29,173 bases of DNA. It comes from Colimorpha sp002372855 (GTDB taxonomy: Bacteria > Bacteroidota > Bacteroidia > Bacteroidales > P3). Below, piece by piece: positions 17,358 to 23,761 of the stretch. The notes under the pieces are model-generated. The model was not told where the DNA came from. It ran no database searches and was given only the letters and a program-made list of their open reading frames with translations. The position numbers were made by a program, and so were the translations under genes. The stretch covers positions 1 through 29,173 of the forward strand of contig CAMOOR010000022.1 in the NCBI GenBank assembly GCA_946621635.1. The letters are read 5' to 3'. Position 1 is the first letter of the stretch, and each line of letters begins with the position of its first letter.

Positions 17358-17954
17358 TTAAAACCTGAATGAAATTCCTCCTTTCACCATGGCATTGCCT
17401 TGATTGATTTGTTCCTGAGGAGGATGAATGAAGACAAACTTTCCCCACTGGCTTTCCACGAAGACTCCCCAGTGCCTGAACGGATAGAATAGGACACTCA
17501 CGCCTATGTTGTATTCCGCCTGCGGAGTTGCATATTGTTGGAGAAATGTACCCAACGAACCCTTCAGCTCAATATCCCACTTCGTACTTTCCACGCCTGA
17601 GAGCGATAACAGATGAGCTGTCAATGATACACCATAATGGAATGAGACTGTGGATATGATATCCATTCCCTCTGGGATTACTGATGGGATTGCGTAACAT
17701 CCTTTGCTACCGCCCAAATATCCTCCCATGCTAAAATAACTGAAGTTCCATAGGTTGGCTTCTGCATAGAGTATGTTGCTGCTGCCTCCCGCAGTAACAA
17801 AACCCTCCGTGTCAAGCACTGGAGAACCGACATTCATCTCTCCACCAACATATCCAACAGACAACCTAATGGATCTCCAATTCCCAGCTTGTTGTGCCAT
17901 GGTTACACTGTGCATGGAGCAAAGTGCAAGTGCAATGAAAAAGATTTTGCGCAT
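17358..17954 (-). CDS. Predicted outer-membrane beta-barrel protein, function unknown
   Basis: A 198-aa protein from the ATG at 17954. It has a signal peptide (MRKIFFIALALC... ending TMAQQ) and then alternating polar/hydrophobic beta-strands rich in Gly and aromatic residues. It ends in SFRF, with the terminal Phe typical of Bam-assembled barrels. Its size suggests eight strands. It is the last gene of the sigma-factor cluster, 22 bases after a lipoprotein gene. It is A+T-richer than the housekeeping genes. The longer upstream reading runs back into the lipoprotein gene and is rejected. Confidence 0.75.
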   Translation of the reverse strand: MRKIFFIALALCSMHSVTMAQQAGNWRSIRLSVGYVGGEMNVGSPVLDTEGFVTAGGSSNILYAEANLWNFSYFSMGGYLGGSKGCYAIPSVIPEGMDIISTVSFHYGVSLTAHLLSLSGVESTKWDIELKGSLGTFLQQYATPQAEYNIGVSVLFYPFRHWGVFVESQWGKFVFIHPPQEQINQGNAMVKGGISFRF

Positions 17955-17976
17955 AATGTCTTTTAAATATTGATTC

Positions 17977-18423
17977 TTATTGTTTGATAAAGAAAACGGG
18001 GAAATAATCGTCGTTATATTGTAATTCCATTGTATCACCCTGGATAGTGAAAGTCAACGTATTGGTTTCATTTTGATCTGTTGCTGTGATTGTTCCATTA
18101 GGGCTTTGGTATGTGTATGTAAATTGGAAAGATTCATCATAATCTTCTGCCGGCAATCCTTCTATTCTAAAGGAATATTGGATTTCTCCGTCTTTTTCAG
18201 TGTTAAACATTATTGTTTCTGTGTCACAGTAGGAGCGCAGGTTTCCGTCATCATCAACCCAATCATCTCCATTTTCCACATTAACCCAGACCGTACCAAT
18301 TATCTGAGAGGTACTCTGATTTTCATTTGCTGGATTATGCAAATCATTTTTTTCCTTTTGGCAGCTGACTACCGTTGTTGCCAGCACTGCGATGAGTGCT
18401 ACAGAAATAATGTTTCTTTTCAT
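17977..18423 (-). CDS. Small lipoprotein, function unknown
   Basis: A 148-aa protein with an N-terminal lipoprotein signal (MKRNIISVALIAV...TVVSC, acylated Cys21). A polar Asn/Ser linker follows, then a predicted all-beta domain (TLTFTIQGDTMELQYNDDYFPVFF) of the kind seen in small Bacteroidales lipocalin-like lipoproteins. That similarity is only general. It lies 18 bases after the 161-aa membrane-anchored gene and 22 before the OMP gene, so it is co-transcribed. Confidence 0.75.
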   Translation of the reverse strand: MKRNIISVALIAVLATTVVSCQKEKNDLHNPANENQSTSQIIGTVWVNVENGDDWVDDDGNLRSYCDTETIMFNTEKDGEIQYSFRIEGLPAEDYDESFQFTYTYQSPNGTITATDQNETNTLTFTIQGDTMELQYNDDYFPVFFIKQ

Positions 18424-18441
18424 ATAGAATGATTTTAAAAG

Positions 18442-18927
18442 TTAGAATGTTATTTCGTCTATGCTATTGTCAAGTATTGCGTCTATCTGGGTTTCGTTGC
18501 AGGTGTGGAAAATACAAATTGTCGCCTTTTCTCTAGAAAAAGTGCATATATCTTTCCTTTTATCATGCATCTGTTTGTCTTCATTCGGTTTGTTCTTTAC
18601 AATGAAATATCCGAATGAATTAGATTGTAGGAACAAGCCTTTATACTCATCGGGGATTTCTGGGGGAGGTGGGACATTCAAATCTTTTGCAATAATATTC
18701 CAGCTGACAGAATCGGTTGCCTGGAGAAGTGTCACATTGACACGAATACTATCGTTGACCTTGTAATCTTTTATGAACGTGGCATCAACACCATCCATGT
18801 CTGCATAACGTTTGTACACGTCGCTGCACTGGTCGAAGGGGACGACCTGGGGAAGGAGCAGAACGGCCGCACCTCCCCCGAGGATGACGAGGCAGATGAT
18901 GATTGTTATGAGCCAGGCGCGTTTCAT
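18442..18927 (-). CDS. Membrane-anchored protein of the sigma cluster, function unknown
   Basis: A 161-aa protein with one N-terminal transmembrane helix (about residues 5-26, Gly-rich) and a soluble domain of about 130 residues facing the periplasm. Five Cys residues outside the helix (QC, DIC, TIC and HTC contexts) could form disulfides. The segment PPPPEIPDEYKG is a proline-rich turn. It overlaps the anti-sigma-like gene by four bases (ATGA). I do not recognise the domain. Confidence 0.72.
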   Translation of the reverse strand: MKRAWLITIIICLVILGGGAAVLLLPQVVPFDQCSDVYKRYADMDGVDATFIKDYKVNDSIRVNVTLLQATDSVSWNIIAKDLNVPPPPEIPDEYKGLFLQSNSFGYFIVKNKPNEDKQMHDKRKDICTFSREKATICIFHTCNETQIDAILDNSIDEITF

Positions 18928-19709
18928 ATCTGAGAGATTATTGAATCAACATACTCGACGGCTTCGGTGCGCGAGGCGCGGTCGGCCTTGGTCATGGCGT
19001 GTCCGTCGCCAACGGGGGAGCAGGATACGGCGGTGAGGACGACGAGGGCGGCGGCGCTGGCGGCGGCGACCTGTGGAAAATTGAAAATCGAGAATGACGA
19101 ATTGGAAGTTTGTACGGCGGGTTTGGCCTCATATACGCTATGTCTTATGGATTTCCTGTGCTCGTCGGGACGCGGCGCATAGTGGGGCTCCATGTGCATG
19201 CGGCGGATGAAGCGCGACATGCGGGCGACGGAGACCCGGGCGGGATGGTGACGGCGGAAGTCGAAAAAGAAATAGAGGCTGTAGACGGCGAGGAAGGCGT
19301 TGGTGGAGGCGAGGACAATGCCGGTGATGCGGATGCGGATGTAGGGGTCGGGCAGGAGGGCGAAGAGGGTGTAGATACCGGCGGCGCCGTTGAGGATGGC
19401 GAGGATGAGGTATTCGGTCATGACGCGACGGCGCCAGGGGCGGCAATGCCGGAGGTTGAGGCGGACGGGACGGGCCTCGGGGTGGGCGGCAAGGAGGTGG
19501 TCGATGCGACGGGTCTGCTCGTCCCAGAGGGTCTGGAGGTCGGCGAAGATATCCTCCTGCTGCGCTTCGCTGACTTCGTCTGCGCTGCTTTGCCTCGACA
19601 GAGCAAACGAGTTCGCTCTGTGCTCGTCTTTCGCAGCTACTGCGAAATCTGGTAAATCTGGTAGATTTTCGCTTCGCGGATGGTTGTTCATATTTGTTTT
19701 TTTATTCAT
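18924..19709 (-). CDS. Membrane protein, probable anti-sigma factor
   Basis: A 261-aa protein directly downstream of an ECF sigma gene and overlapping it by 8 bases. The cytoplasmic N-terminus (about 1-95) contains a helix (DLQTLWDEQTRRIDHLL). Two transmembrane helices lie at about 98-120 and 128-152. A basic loop follows, and a third hydrophobic segment at about 210-230 ends in VLTAVSC. The architecture and position fit a membrane anti-sigma factor, but I see no zinc-binding ZAS motif. The assignment is therefore mainly by context. Two stretches look inserted in frame: a palindrome cluster coding residues about 14-37 and a heptamer array coding residues about 202-211. The second ATG (MNNHPRS) is an alternative start. 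Confidence 0.68.
   Translation of the reverse strand: MNKKTNMNNHPRSENLPDLPDFAVAAKDEHRANSFALSRQSSADEVSEAQQEDIFADLQTLWDEQTRRIDHLLAAHPEARPVRLNLRHCRPWRRRVMTEYLILAILNGAAGIYTLFALLPDPYIRIRITGIVLASTNAFLAVYSLYFFFDFRRHHPARVSVARMSRFIRRMHMEPHYAPRPDEHRKSIRHSVYEAKPAVQTSNSSFSIFNFPQVAAASAAALVVLTAVSCSPVGDGHAMTKADRASRTEAVEYVDSIISQI
19079..19106. repeat. Heptamer array inside a coding sequence
   Basis: Four phased 7-base units (AATTGAA, AATCGAG, AATGACG, AATTGGA) lie within the anti-sigma-like gene, encoding an SNSSFSIFNF-type stretch between the cytoplasmic loop and the third hydrophobic segment. The local A+T content differs sharply from the flanking G+C-rich codons. Confidence 0.6.
19598..19668. repeat. Cluster of three palindromes inside a coding sequence
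   Basis: Three inverted repeats lie back to back. The first is ACAGAGC-x-AAC with its partner (19598-19621, one mismatch). The second is TTTCGCAG-CTA-CTGCGAAA (19629-19647, perfect). The third is AAATCT with AGATTT (19645-19650 and 19663-19668), between which AAATCTGGT is repeated in tandem (19645-19662). All lie in frame in the disordered N-terminus of the anti-sigma-like gene. Confidence 0.7.
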
Positions 19710-20214
19710 AATCTGTATCTTGTTGCTTCATTTCTAATAATTGTTGTCGGATGCGGTAGAGGCGCTGTTTGACGGCGGCTTCGGTGGTGCCAGTGATGTC
19801 GGCGATTTCGCGGAGTGGGTGGCGGTCGATGTAGAGGAAAAGGAGCTTGCGGTCGTAGTCGTCCTGCAGGTTGTCGATGAGGCGGTAGAGGGGTTGGTAG
19901 CGGAGGTCGGTGGCTTCGTCGGAGAGGATGTCGTGGATGGCCGCGTCGTATTCCACGAAGAGCGGCATTCGTTTGCGCTTGCGTATTTCCTGACCGGCGA
20001 CGTTGAGGGCGATGCGGGTGACCCAGGTGGAGGGTTTGCTTTCTCCGCGGAAAGTGGGCCATAATTCCCAGAGGGTGCAGACGATTTCCTGGTAGAGGTC
20101 GCGGAAGTCGCAGGGGCGACGGCGGGTGAAGTAACGGCATACCTTTATCAGGATGCCTTCGCACTGGCTGAGCATCTGGAGGAATTCGGTCTGTTGGCGC
20201 TCGTCGGGTTTCAT
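19702..20214 (-). CDS. ECF-type RNA polymerase sigma factor
   Basis: A 170-aa sigma-70-family protein of ECF size. Region 2 includes DLYQEIVCTLWELW followed by STWVTRIALNVA (about residues 38-75), which binds core polymerase and the -10 element. Region 4 has the helix-turn-helix LREIADITGTTEAAVKQRLYRIRQQL (split about 133-158). Region 3 is absent, as in ECF factors. It heads an overlapping cluster with the membrane anti-sigma-like gene, a membrane-anchored protein, a lipoprotein and an OMP. That suggests an envelope-related regulon including its own operon. The start is the ATG at 20214. Confidence 0.9.
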   Translation of the reverse strand: MKPDERQQTEFLQMLSQCEGILIKVCRYFTRRRPCDFRDLYQEIVCTLWELWPTFRGESKPSTWVTRIALNVAGQEIRKRKRMPLFVEYDAAIHDILSDEATDLRYQPLYRLIDNLQDDYDRKLLFLYIDRHPLREIADITGTTEAAVKQRLYRIRQQLLEMKQQDTDYE

Positions 20215-20312
20215 TTAGTGTCTAGTCCATTTTTTTGACCTTTCGATGGTGTGTTCTGTTCTTTGTCTTTGGTTGGGTGGGCTAAGAGGTCGCCTTCTAT
20301 TATAATTAGTTG

Positions 20313-20320
20313 CAAAAATA
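20313..20320 (-). promoter_or_regulatory. Putative sigma-cluster promoter, -7 box TATTTTTG
   Basis: An exact TAnnTTTG match on the minus strand, about 100 bases before the sigma ATG, within an A+T-rich tract. No TTTG stands at 19 bases; a T-run occupies that position. The remainder of 20215-20525 holds the palindromes at 20412-20469 and nothing else I can name. Confidence 0.4.
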
Positions 20321-20411
20321 AGAAAAAAGTAACAAAAAAAATGAAAATATTTTGAGGATCTTGGGAATATGGCTGGTTTCCAATCGGATGGTGCTGCGGA
20401 TGCGACGCTGC

Positions 20412-20469
20412 ACCCCACACGGCACTGCGTTTCGTGTGGGGTTAATTGGATTACGTGCCGTCGGCACGT
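20412..20469. repeat. Two adjacent REP-like palindromes
   Basis: ACCCCACACG (20412-20421) pairs with CGTGTGGGGT (20433-20442) around an 11-base loop. Ten bases on, ACGTGCC (20453-20459) pairs with GGCACGT (20463-20469) around GTC. Both are G+C-rich islands in A+T-rich non-coding DNA, like paired REP/BIME elements. Neither is followed by a T-tract on the minus strand. Confidence 0.6.
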
Positions 20470-20525
20470 CTAAAAAATGCAGAAAAGAAGCTGAGTGTTG
20501 AGCAAATCGGGGAATGCCACCCCCG

Positions 20526-20795
20526 TTAGATGGCAGAGTAAAACACGTTGTCTTCGGTTTTGCTGAGCGGACAGAGACCAGCATGGTGGAAAATTCCTTC
20601 GAAGCTCAAGTCTTCGTCGATGTCAGGCCAATGGATTCCGCCATAGGAAAGTTCGAACTGCTCGCGTTGCTCTTGGGTGGCATGAGCAAGACGGGGCCAG
20701 AGGCTGAACTCGTATGAGGCCTGCTGTCCGTCGGTGGTCGACACATATACCGCATGGTCGTCCACCCATACCTTGTCTACTCGCAACTGTTTCAT
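20526..20795 (-). CDS. DUF2442 domain protein
   Basis: An 89-aa protein starting at the ATG at 20795, whose ATGA overlaps the stop of the DUF4160 gene. An upstream in-frame ATG (20819) lies inside that gene and is less likely. The C-terminal signature IHWPDIDEDLSFEGI is the hallmark of DUF2442. DUF4160 and DUF2442 genes are commonly paired and have been treated as candidate toxin-antitoxin-like modules. Their activity is not established. Confidence 0.82.
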   Translation of the reverse strand: MKQLRVDKVWVDDHAVYVSTTDGQQASYEFSLWPRLAHATQEQREQFELSYGGIHWPDIDEDLSFEGIFHHAGLCPLSKTEDNVFYSAI

Positions 20796-20992
20796 TTTTG
20801 CTTGAAGAATTCGTTCCAACGTTCGGTTATGACTTCTACGTTCTCCTCTATCACGGCCTCGATTAGCGATAGCTCATGTTTCTTGAATCCGTGGTTGTAA
20901 ACCATTTCCACCGGCTGCACATTATACTTGGCCTCACGTCCGCCGCCTTTGATGTGTACATGTACCGGCTCGCGGTCGTCGGAGTAGAACAT
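20792..20992 (-). CDS. DUF4160 domain protein, 5' end interrupted by an in-frame TGA
   Basis: The open part gives 66 aa with clear DUF4160 features (FYSDDREPVHVHIKG, then VEMVYNHGFKKHEL, then IEENVEVITERWNEFF). The family normally starts MPTI...G.RF.FYS. That start is present in the same frame at 21028 and reads MPTIFTFLGL, then TGA (20998-20996), then FMFYSDD. The family pattern has Arg where the TGA lies, so a CGA to TGA change explains it. Either the gene is a nonsense pseudogene or translation restarts at the ATG at 20992, two codons after the stop. TGA ends other genes here (the TonB receptor, pyrI), so general recoding is unlikely. Confidence 0.7.
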   Translation of the reverse strand: MFYSDDREPVHVHIKGGGREAKYNVQPVEMVYNHGFKKHELSLIEAVIEENVEVITERWNEFFKQK

Positions 20993-21204
20993 GAATCACA
21001 ACCCCAAAAAGGTAAATATTGTTGGCATAGTTGTTTTCTTTTTTTTCTTTTATAACGTTTACATTCTATTTTTATTGTGCAGACTGGAGAACAAAATACA
21101 AATAAAACAATCCGCCGCACGTTGCGAAACTATATTTCAATTTCGATACACACTTTTGCACCCCTGCAAAACCATGTTTCGTTTTTTTAACACACTTTCG
21201 CGCC

Positions 21205-21557
21205 TTGCGACAGCCATTTTCAAAATCATTTGGGGCTTGCGACACTCTTTTTTACAGCCTTTCGATTTCAAAACAGCCTTGCGACACTCTTTTTGGCCGT
21301 TTTCAAAACTGATTGAGACTTGCGACACTCTTTTCACTCGTTTTCAAAATCATTTGGCCTTCGCGACACCCTTTTTGCCAGTTTTCAAAATCATTTGGCT
21401 TTCGCGACACCCTTTTCACCGCCTTTTAATTTCAAAACAGACTTGCGACACTCTTTTCACCGCCTTTTGATTTCAAAACAGTCATGCGACACTCTTTTCA
21501 CCCGTTTCCAAAATCATTTGGCCCAGGCGAGAGCCTTTTTAATCGTTTTCAAATAAC
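21205..21557. repeat. Tandem array of ~41-bp units with constant head and two alternative tails
   Basis: Nine units start at 21205, 21237, 21279, 21320, 21360, 21401, 21443, 21484 and 21525. Most are 40-42 bases; the first is 32. Each begins with a head close to TTGCGACACTCTTTTCACC. It is followed either by tail A (GTTTTCAAAATCATTTGGCC: units 1, 4, 5, 8, with altered copies in 3 and 9) or tail B (CCTTTTGATTTCAAAACAGAC: units 2, 6, 7). Degenerate copies may extend left to about 21122. The last unit overlaps the stop codon and final codons of the NADAR-like gene. Tail B contains the hairpin TTTTGA-TT-TCAAAA. Bases 21029-21204 hold no other feature I can support. Confidence 0.85.
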
Positions 21558-22357
21558 GATAGCTGTTTTGTGTAATCGGGTCTTTGTATATCCTTGATGA
21601 TTGTTTTCCATCCGTCACGTTTCTTTCCACTCAAATCGGATATTGCCTTAAAGTCTGTGAGGTCTTGTGTCTCCATTGCATCAATATACTCGCAATGCTT
21701 TTGCCCTTTATATTTTGGATGATTGATGATGGCGCTGATTATGTCATGCACATCTTTATATCCGCTCTTCACCTTGTTGTTAGCAGTAAACGAATCTTTG
21801 CTTTCAAGCGATGGATATTTGCCTTCTAAATACAGTTTTACAAGACCCGCATGAGATAATGGCTTCGAGTAATCCGTAATGTCGCAGTTTGTGTTGTAAT
21901 CCAGAAAAACCACATCCTTTTCTTCGAGTCTTTCTCGAATTTTCTCTAATGTGTGTTTAACGGCAGGAACATTCTCCAGCACATATAAGTATGTTGGCAG
22001 ATATATTAACCAACGGGCATCCTCGTAATTCAATATTTTATTGCCATATTGATGGCCTAGAGGTTTTCCATATTTCCGAACTGTACGCTTTATGTCTTTC
22101 ATGGTGTCATTGTGCAATGTCGCATAGTCAACACCACATCCCTCAAACACTTTTAACCCCTGCCATACGGCCTCAACGCATGCAGCCTTGACATTAGGCA
22201 TTCCCGGAACGGGGATGTTGCCGTGCGGATAGAAGGGACTCAAAACCCGAAGAATCCCATACTCGGAAGTTGACGTAATGTCAAAAATCGAGGCATTAGG
22301 ATATTTTTTCCTAATGTTTTCAATTTTGCTCTTCTTGTTTGCTACGTAAATATTCAT
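21539..22357 (-). CDS. NADAR-like protein, probable antitoxin partner of the DarT-like gene
   Basis: A 272-aa protein overlapping the DarT-like gene by four bases (ATGA). The N-terminal half has features reminiscent of NADAR/YbiA-type hydrolases. They are LSPFYPHGNIPVPG (39-52), a conserved acid in CVEAVWQGLKVFE (60-72), TMKDIKRTVRKYGKPLGHQYG (split about 85-105), and VVFLDYNTNCDITDYSKPLSH (about 149-169). NADAR enzymes reverse guanine ADP-ribosylation and pair with some DarT-family toxins, so antitoxin function fits the context. I saw no macrodomain (DarG) motif. The extra C-terminal region (about 190-272) ends TKQLSLFEND, where QLSLF (265-269) matches the sliding-clamp-binding consensus. 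The gene is A+T-rich. The NADAR assignment rests on pattern recall, not a search. Confidence 0.6.
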   Translation of the reverse strand: MNIYVANKKSKIENIRKKYPNASIFDITSTSEYGILRVLSPFYPHGNIPVPGMPNVKAACVEAVWQGLKVFEGCGVDYATLHNDTMKDIKRTVRKYGKPLGHQYGNKILNYEDARWLIYLPTYLYVLENVPAVKHTLEKIRERLEEKDVVFLDYNTNCDITDYSKPLSHAGLVKLYLEGKYPSLESKDSFTANNKVKSGYKDVHDIISAIINHPKYKGQKHCEYIDAMETQDLTDFKAISDLSGKKRDGWKTIIKDIQRPDYTKQLSLFEND

Positions 22358-23292
22358 GATATAACCTCTGGGGACTCAAAATTACAAATATATTTTGCAG
22401 GAATAAATGATTTTACAAGAACTTCCGCTTGGTGAGTCTTAAAGTATGGACTTTCACGACTCACATATGACTTATGAGTTGCGAGGAAATCTACTTTCTC
22501 TAAGTCAGCAAGTTTTCCTCCATGTTGATGATTTGAATCTGTAGCATTCATATTGGAGAATAAGGTATTATTTAAAGAAGCGACCTCTATTGATATCTCA
22601 AAAAGTACTACGTCTTTTCCTTGTTTAATTAGCCTGTAGGCCATAGGATGATCTTCACAAAAACTCAACCTAACATAGTCTTGTAAACCAAATCTCGTAT
22701 CTAAAGTCCGCGACAACTCGGTCCCTCCAGGTACTGGAATTATTATTCCCTTTTGTTTCAAGGTGTACCATGAATATAGCCCTCCCATTTCCCAAATAGA
22801 CTTGACATTGTCCAACGCTGTAAAGTGGTAAAATCTAACAGTATAATTATCTCTCAGGAACTTAGTTATTTCTTTATGATCTTTTTTATATGTATCCTTT
22901 TCCTTATTGTATTCATCTTCCAATCTAATGATTGCATTTTCTTTCTGAATTAATTCTTCAGGGGGCATTCCCAGCTGATTTCGACTTAGTAATTTATCTA
23001 ATCCATTAGGATATTGTCTTTTAATTTCATCATATTTCTGGTTTATATTTATTAGTGCCTCCTCCTCATTATTCCAGGTGTTACGAGGTCGTTTCACAAT
23101 TTCCTTAAGAGTTGTTTTTTTTGCAGAACTTAAATTAATTCTATGTTTCGATTCGTACTCCTTGAATGCGCGAGGATAAGTTTTCTTAATGACCTCAGCC
23201 TTATTAATGAGGCGCTTTTTATTGCTCTTGGATGCTTTATCAATCACATAGAGGGCAATACAAACAATTGCTAAAATGACTAAAAAAAACAT
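22354..23292 (-). CDS. DarT-like (DUF4433) ADP-ribosyltransferase toxin with membrane anchor
   Basis: A 312-aa protein. Residues 2-17 are a hydrophobic helix (MFFLVILAIVCIALYVI) followed by a basic stretch, so it is predicted to be anchored with the bulk in the cytoplasm. A helical, charged linker (18-150) carries two related motifs, IKKTYPRAFKEY (35-46) and IKRQYPNGLDKL (90-101). The C-terminal domain (about 152-306) resembles DarT. It has the NAD-site YHFT (155-158), RTLDTRFGLQDYVRLSF (about 195-211) and FSNMNATDSNHQHGG (245-259). HQAEVLVK (287-294) carries the likely catalytic Glu290. DarT enzymes ADP-ribosylate bases of DNA and act in toxin-antitoxin and anti-phage systems. The base specificity here is unknown. 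It is strongly A+T-rich compared with its neighbours, which suggests transfer. Confidence 0.78.
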   Translation of the reverse strand: MFFLVILAIVCIALYVIDKASKSNKKRLINKAEVIKKTYPRAFKEYESKHRINLSSAKKTTLKEIVKRPRNTWNNEEEALININQKYDEIKRQYPNGLDKLLSRNQLGMPPEELIQKENAIIRLEDEYNKEKDTYKKDHKEITKFLRDNYTVRFYHFTALDNVKSIWEMGGLYSWYTLKQKGIIIPVPGGTELSRTLDTRFGLQDYVRLSFCEDHPMAYRLIKQGKDVVLFEISIEVASLNNTLFSNMNATDSNHQHGGKLADLEKVDFLATHKSYVSRESPYFKTHQAEVLVKSFIPAKYICNFESPEVIS

Positions 23293-23422
23293 TGCGTTTG
23301 GTTATTTATATTTTTAAAATGAAACAAATGAATTAAAAACAAAGAGGAAAGCCTCCCGACGATTACTTGTGCAATTCGTGGGGTAGGGGTAAGAATCAGC
23401 GAGTTATGGGTGTTGCAGTGTT

Positions 23423-23761
23423 TCATTGATTCTCAATTTCCTTTACCAGTTGGCGCAGATAGGCATCGGTTACGTTGCTGATTTCGGCCTTGTCGTAGAT
23501 GGACATCAGCGTAATTGTAACATCAGCATCCGTCTGCTTCAGATTATAGGTGATAACCCTTGCACCGCCGCTCTTGCCTTTACCCTTTGATGCGATGGCC
23601 ATACGGTGCTTGTAGGTGTTGCCGCCGAGCGGAGTGCCACCAAACGGATTGCGTTCCAACTCGTCGAGGAACGTGTTGTAGTCGTCCACAAACGAGCGGT
23701 ATTTCTTGGCCAAGGCTTTGGCGCGGCGCTCGAACTCCGGAAGATACTCGAAAGTAACCAT
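23423..23761 (-). CDS. Type II toxin, RelE/ParE superfamily
   Basis: A 112-aa protein from the ATG at 23761, which overlaps the antitoxin stop by one base (TGATG). Its N-terminal helix pattern FERRAKALAKKYRSFVDDYNTFLDEL is typical of RelE-type mRNA interferases. A basic patch (KHRMAIASKGKGKSGGARVI) and the beta-strands that follow (DVTITLMSIYDKAEI) complete the fold. Most members cleave mRNA on the ribosome; substrate cannot be told here. Unlike the DarT-like gene beside it, its base composition resembles the chromosome. Confidence 0.82.
   Translation of the reverse strand: MVTFEYLPEFERRAKALAKKYRSFVDDYNTFLDELERNPFGGTPLGGNTYKHRMAIASKGKGKSGGARVITYNLKQTDADVTITLMSIYDKAEISNVTDAYLRQLVKEIENQ

Noticed and set aside
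17209..17448. 79-aa open frame overlapping the OMP gene's 3' end
   Set aside because: It overlaps the OMP coding region in another frame, crosses its terminator and has no family features.
20991..21556. Open reading frames across the 41-bp repeats on both strands (for example + 20991-21470 and + 21320-21556)
   Set aside because: They are translations of the tandem repeat, have no start context or known family, and arise in several frames at once.
21205..21557. CRISPR array
   Set aside because: Repeats and intervening parts are both repetitive (only two tail types), unit heads vary, and no cas gene is present.
21539..22357. DarG macrodomain antitoxin
   Set aside because: No macrodomain signature (such as a Val-Asn-Ala-Ala-Asn stretch or glycine-rich loop) is visible; the motifs seen look NADAR-like.
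23344..23355. Terminator after the RelE-type toxin gene (GAGG-AAAG-CCTC followed on the minus strand by TTTGTTTTT)
   Set aside because: The stem is only four base pairs, too weak to annotate, although the U-tract is suggestive.
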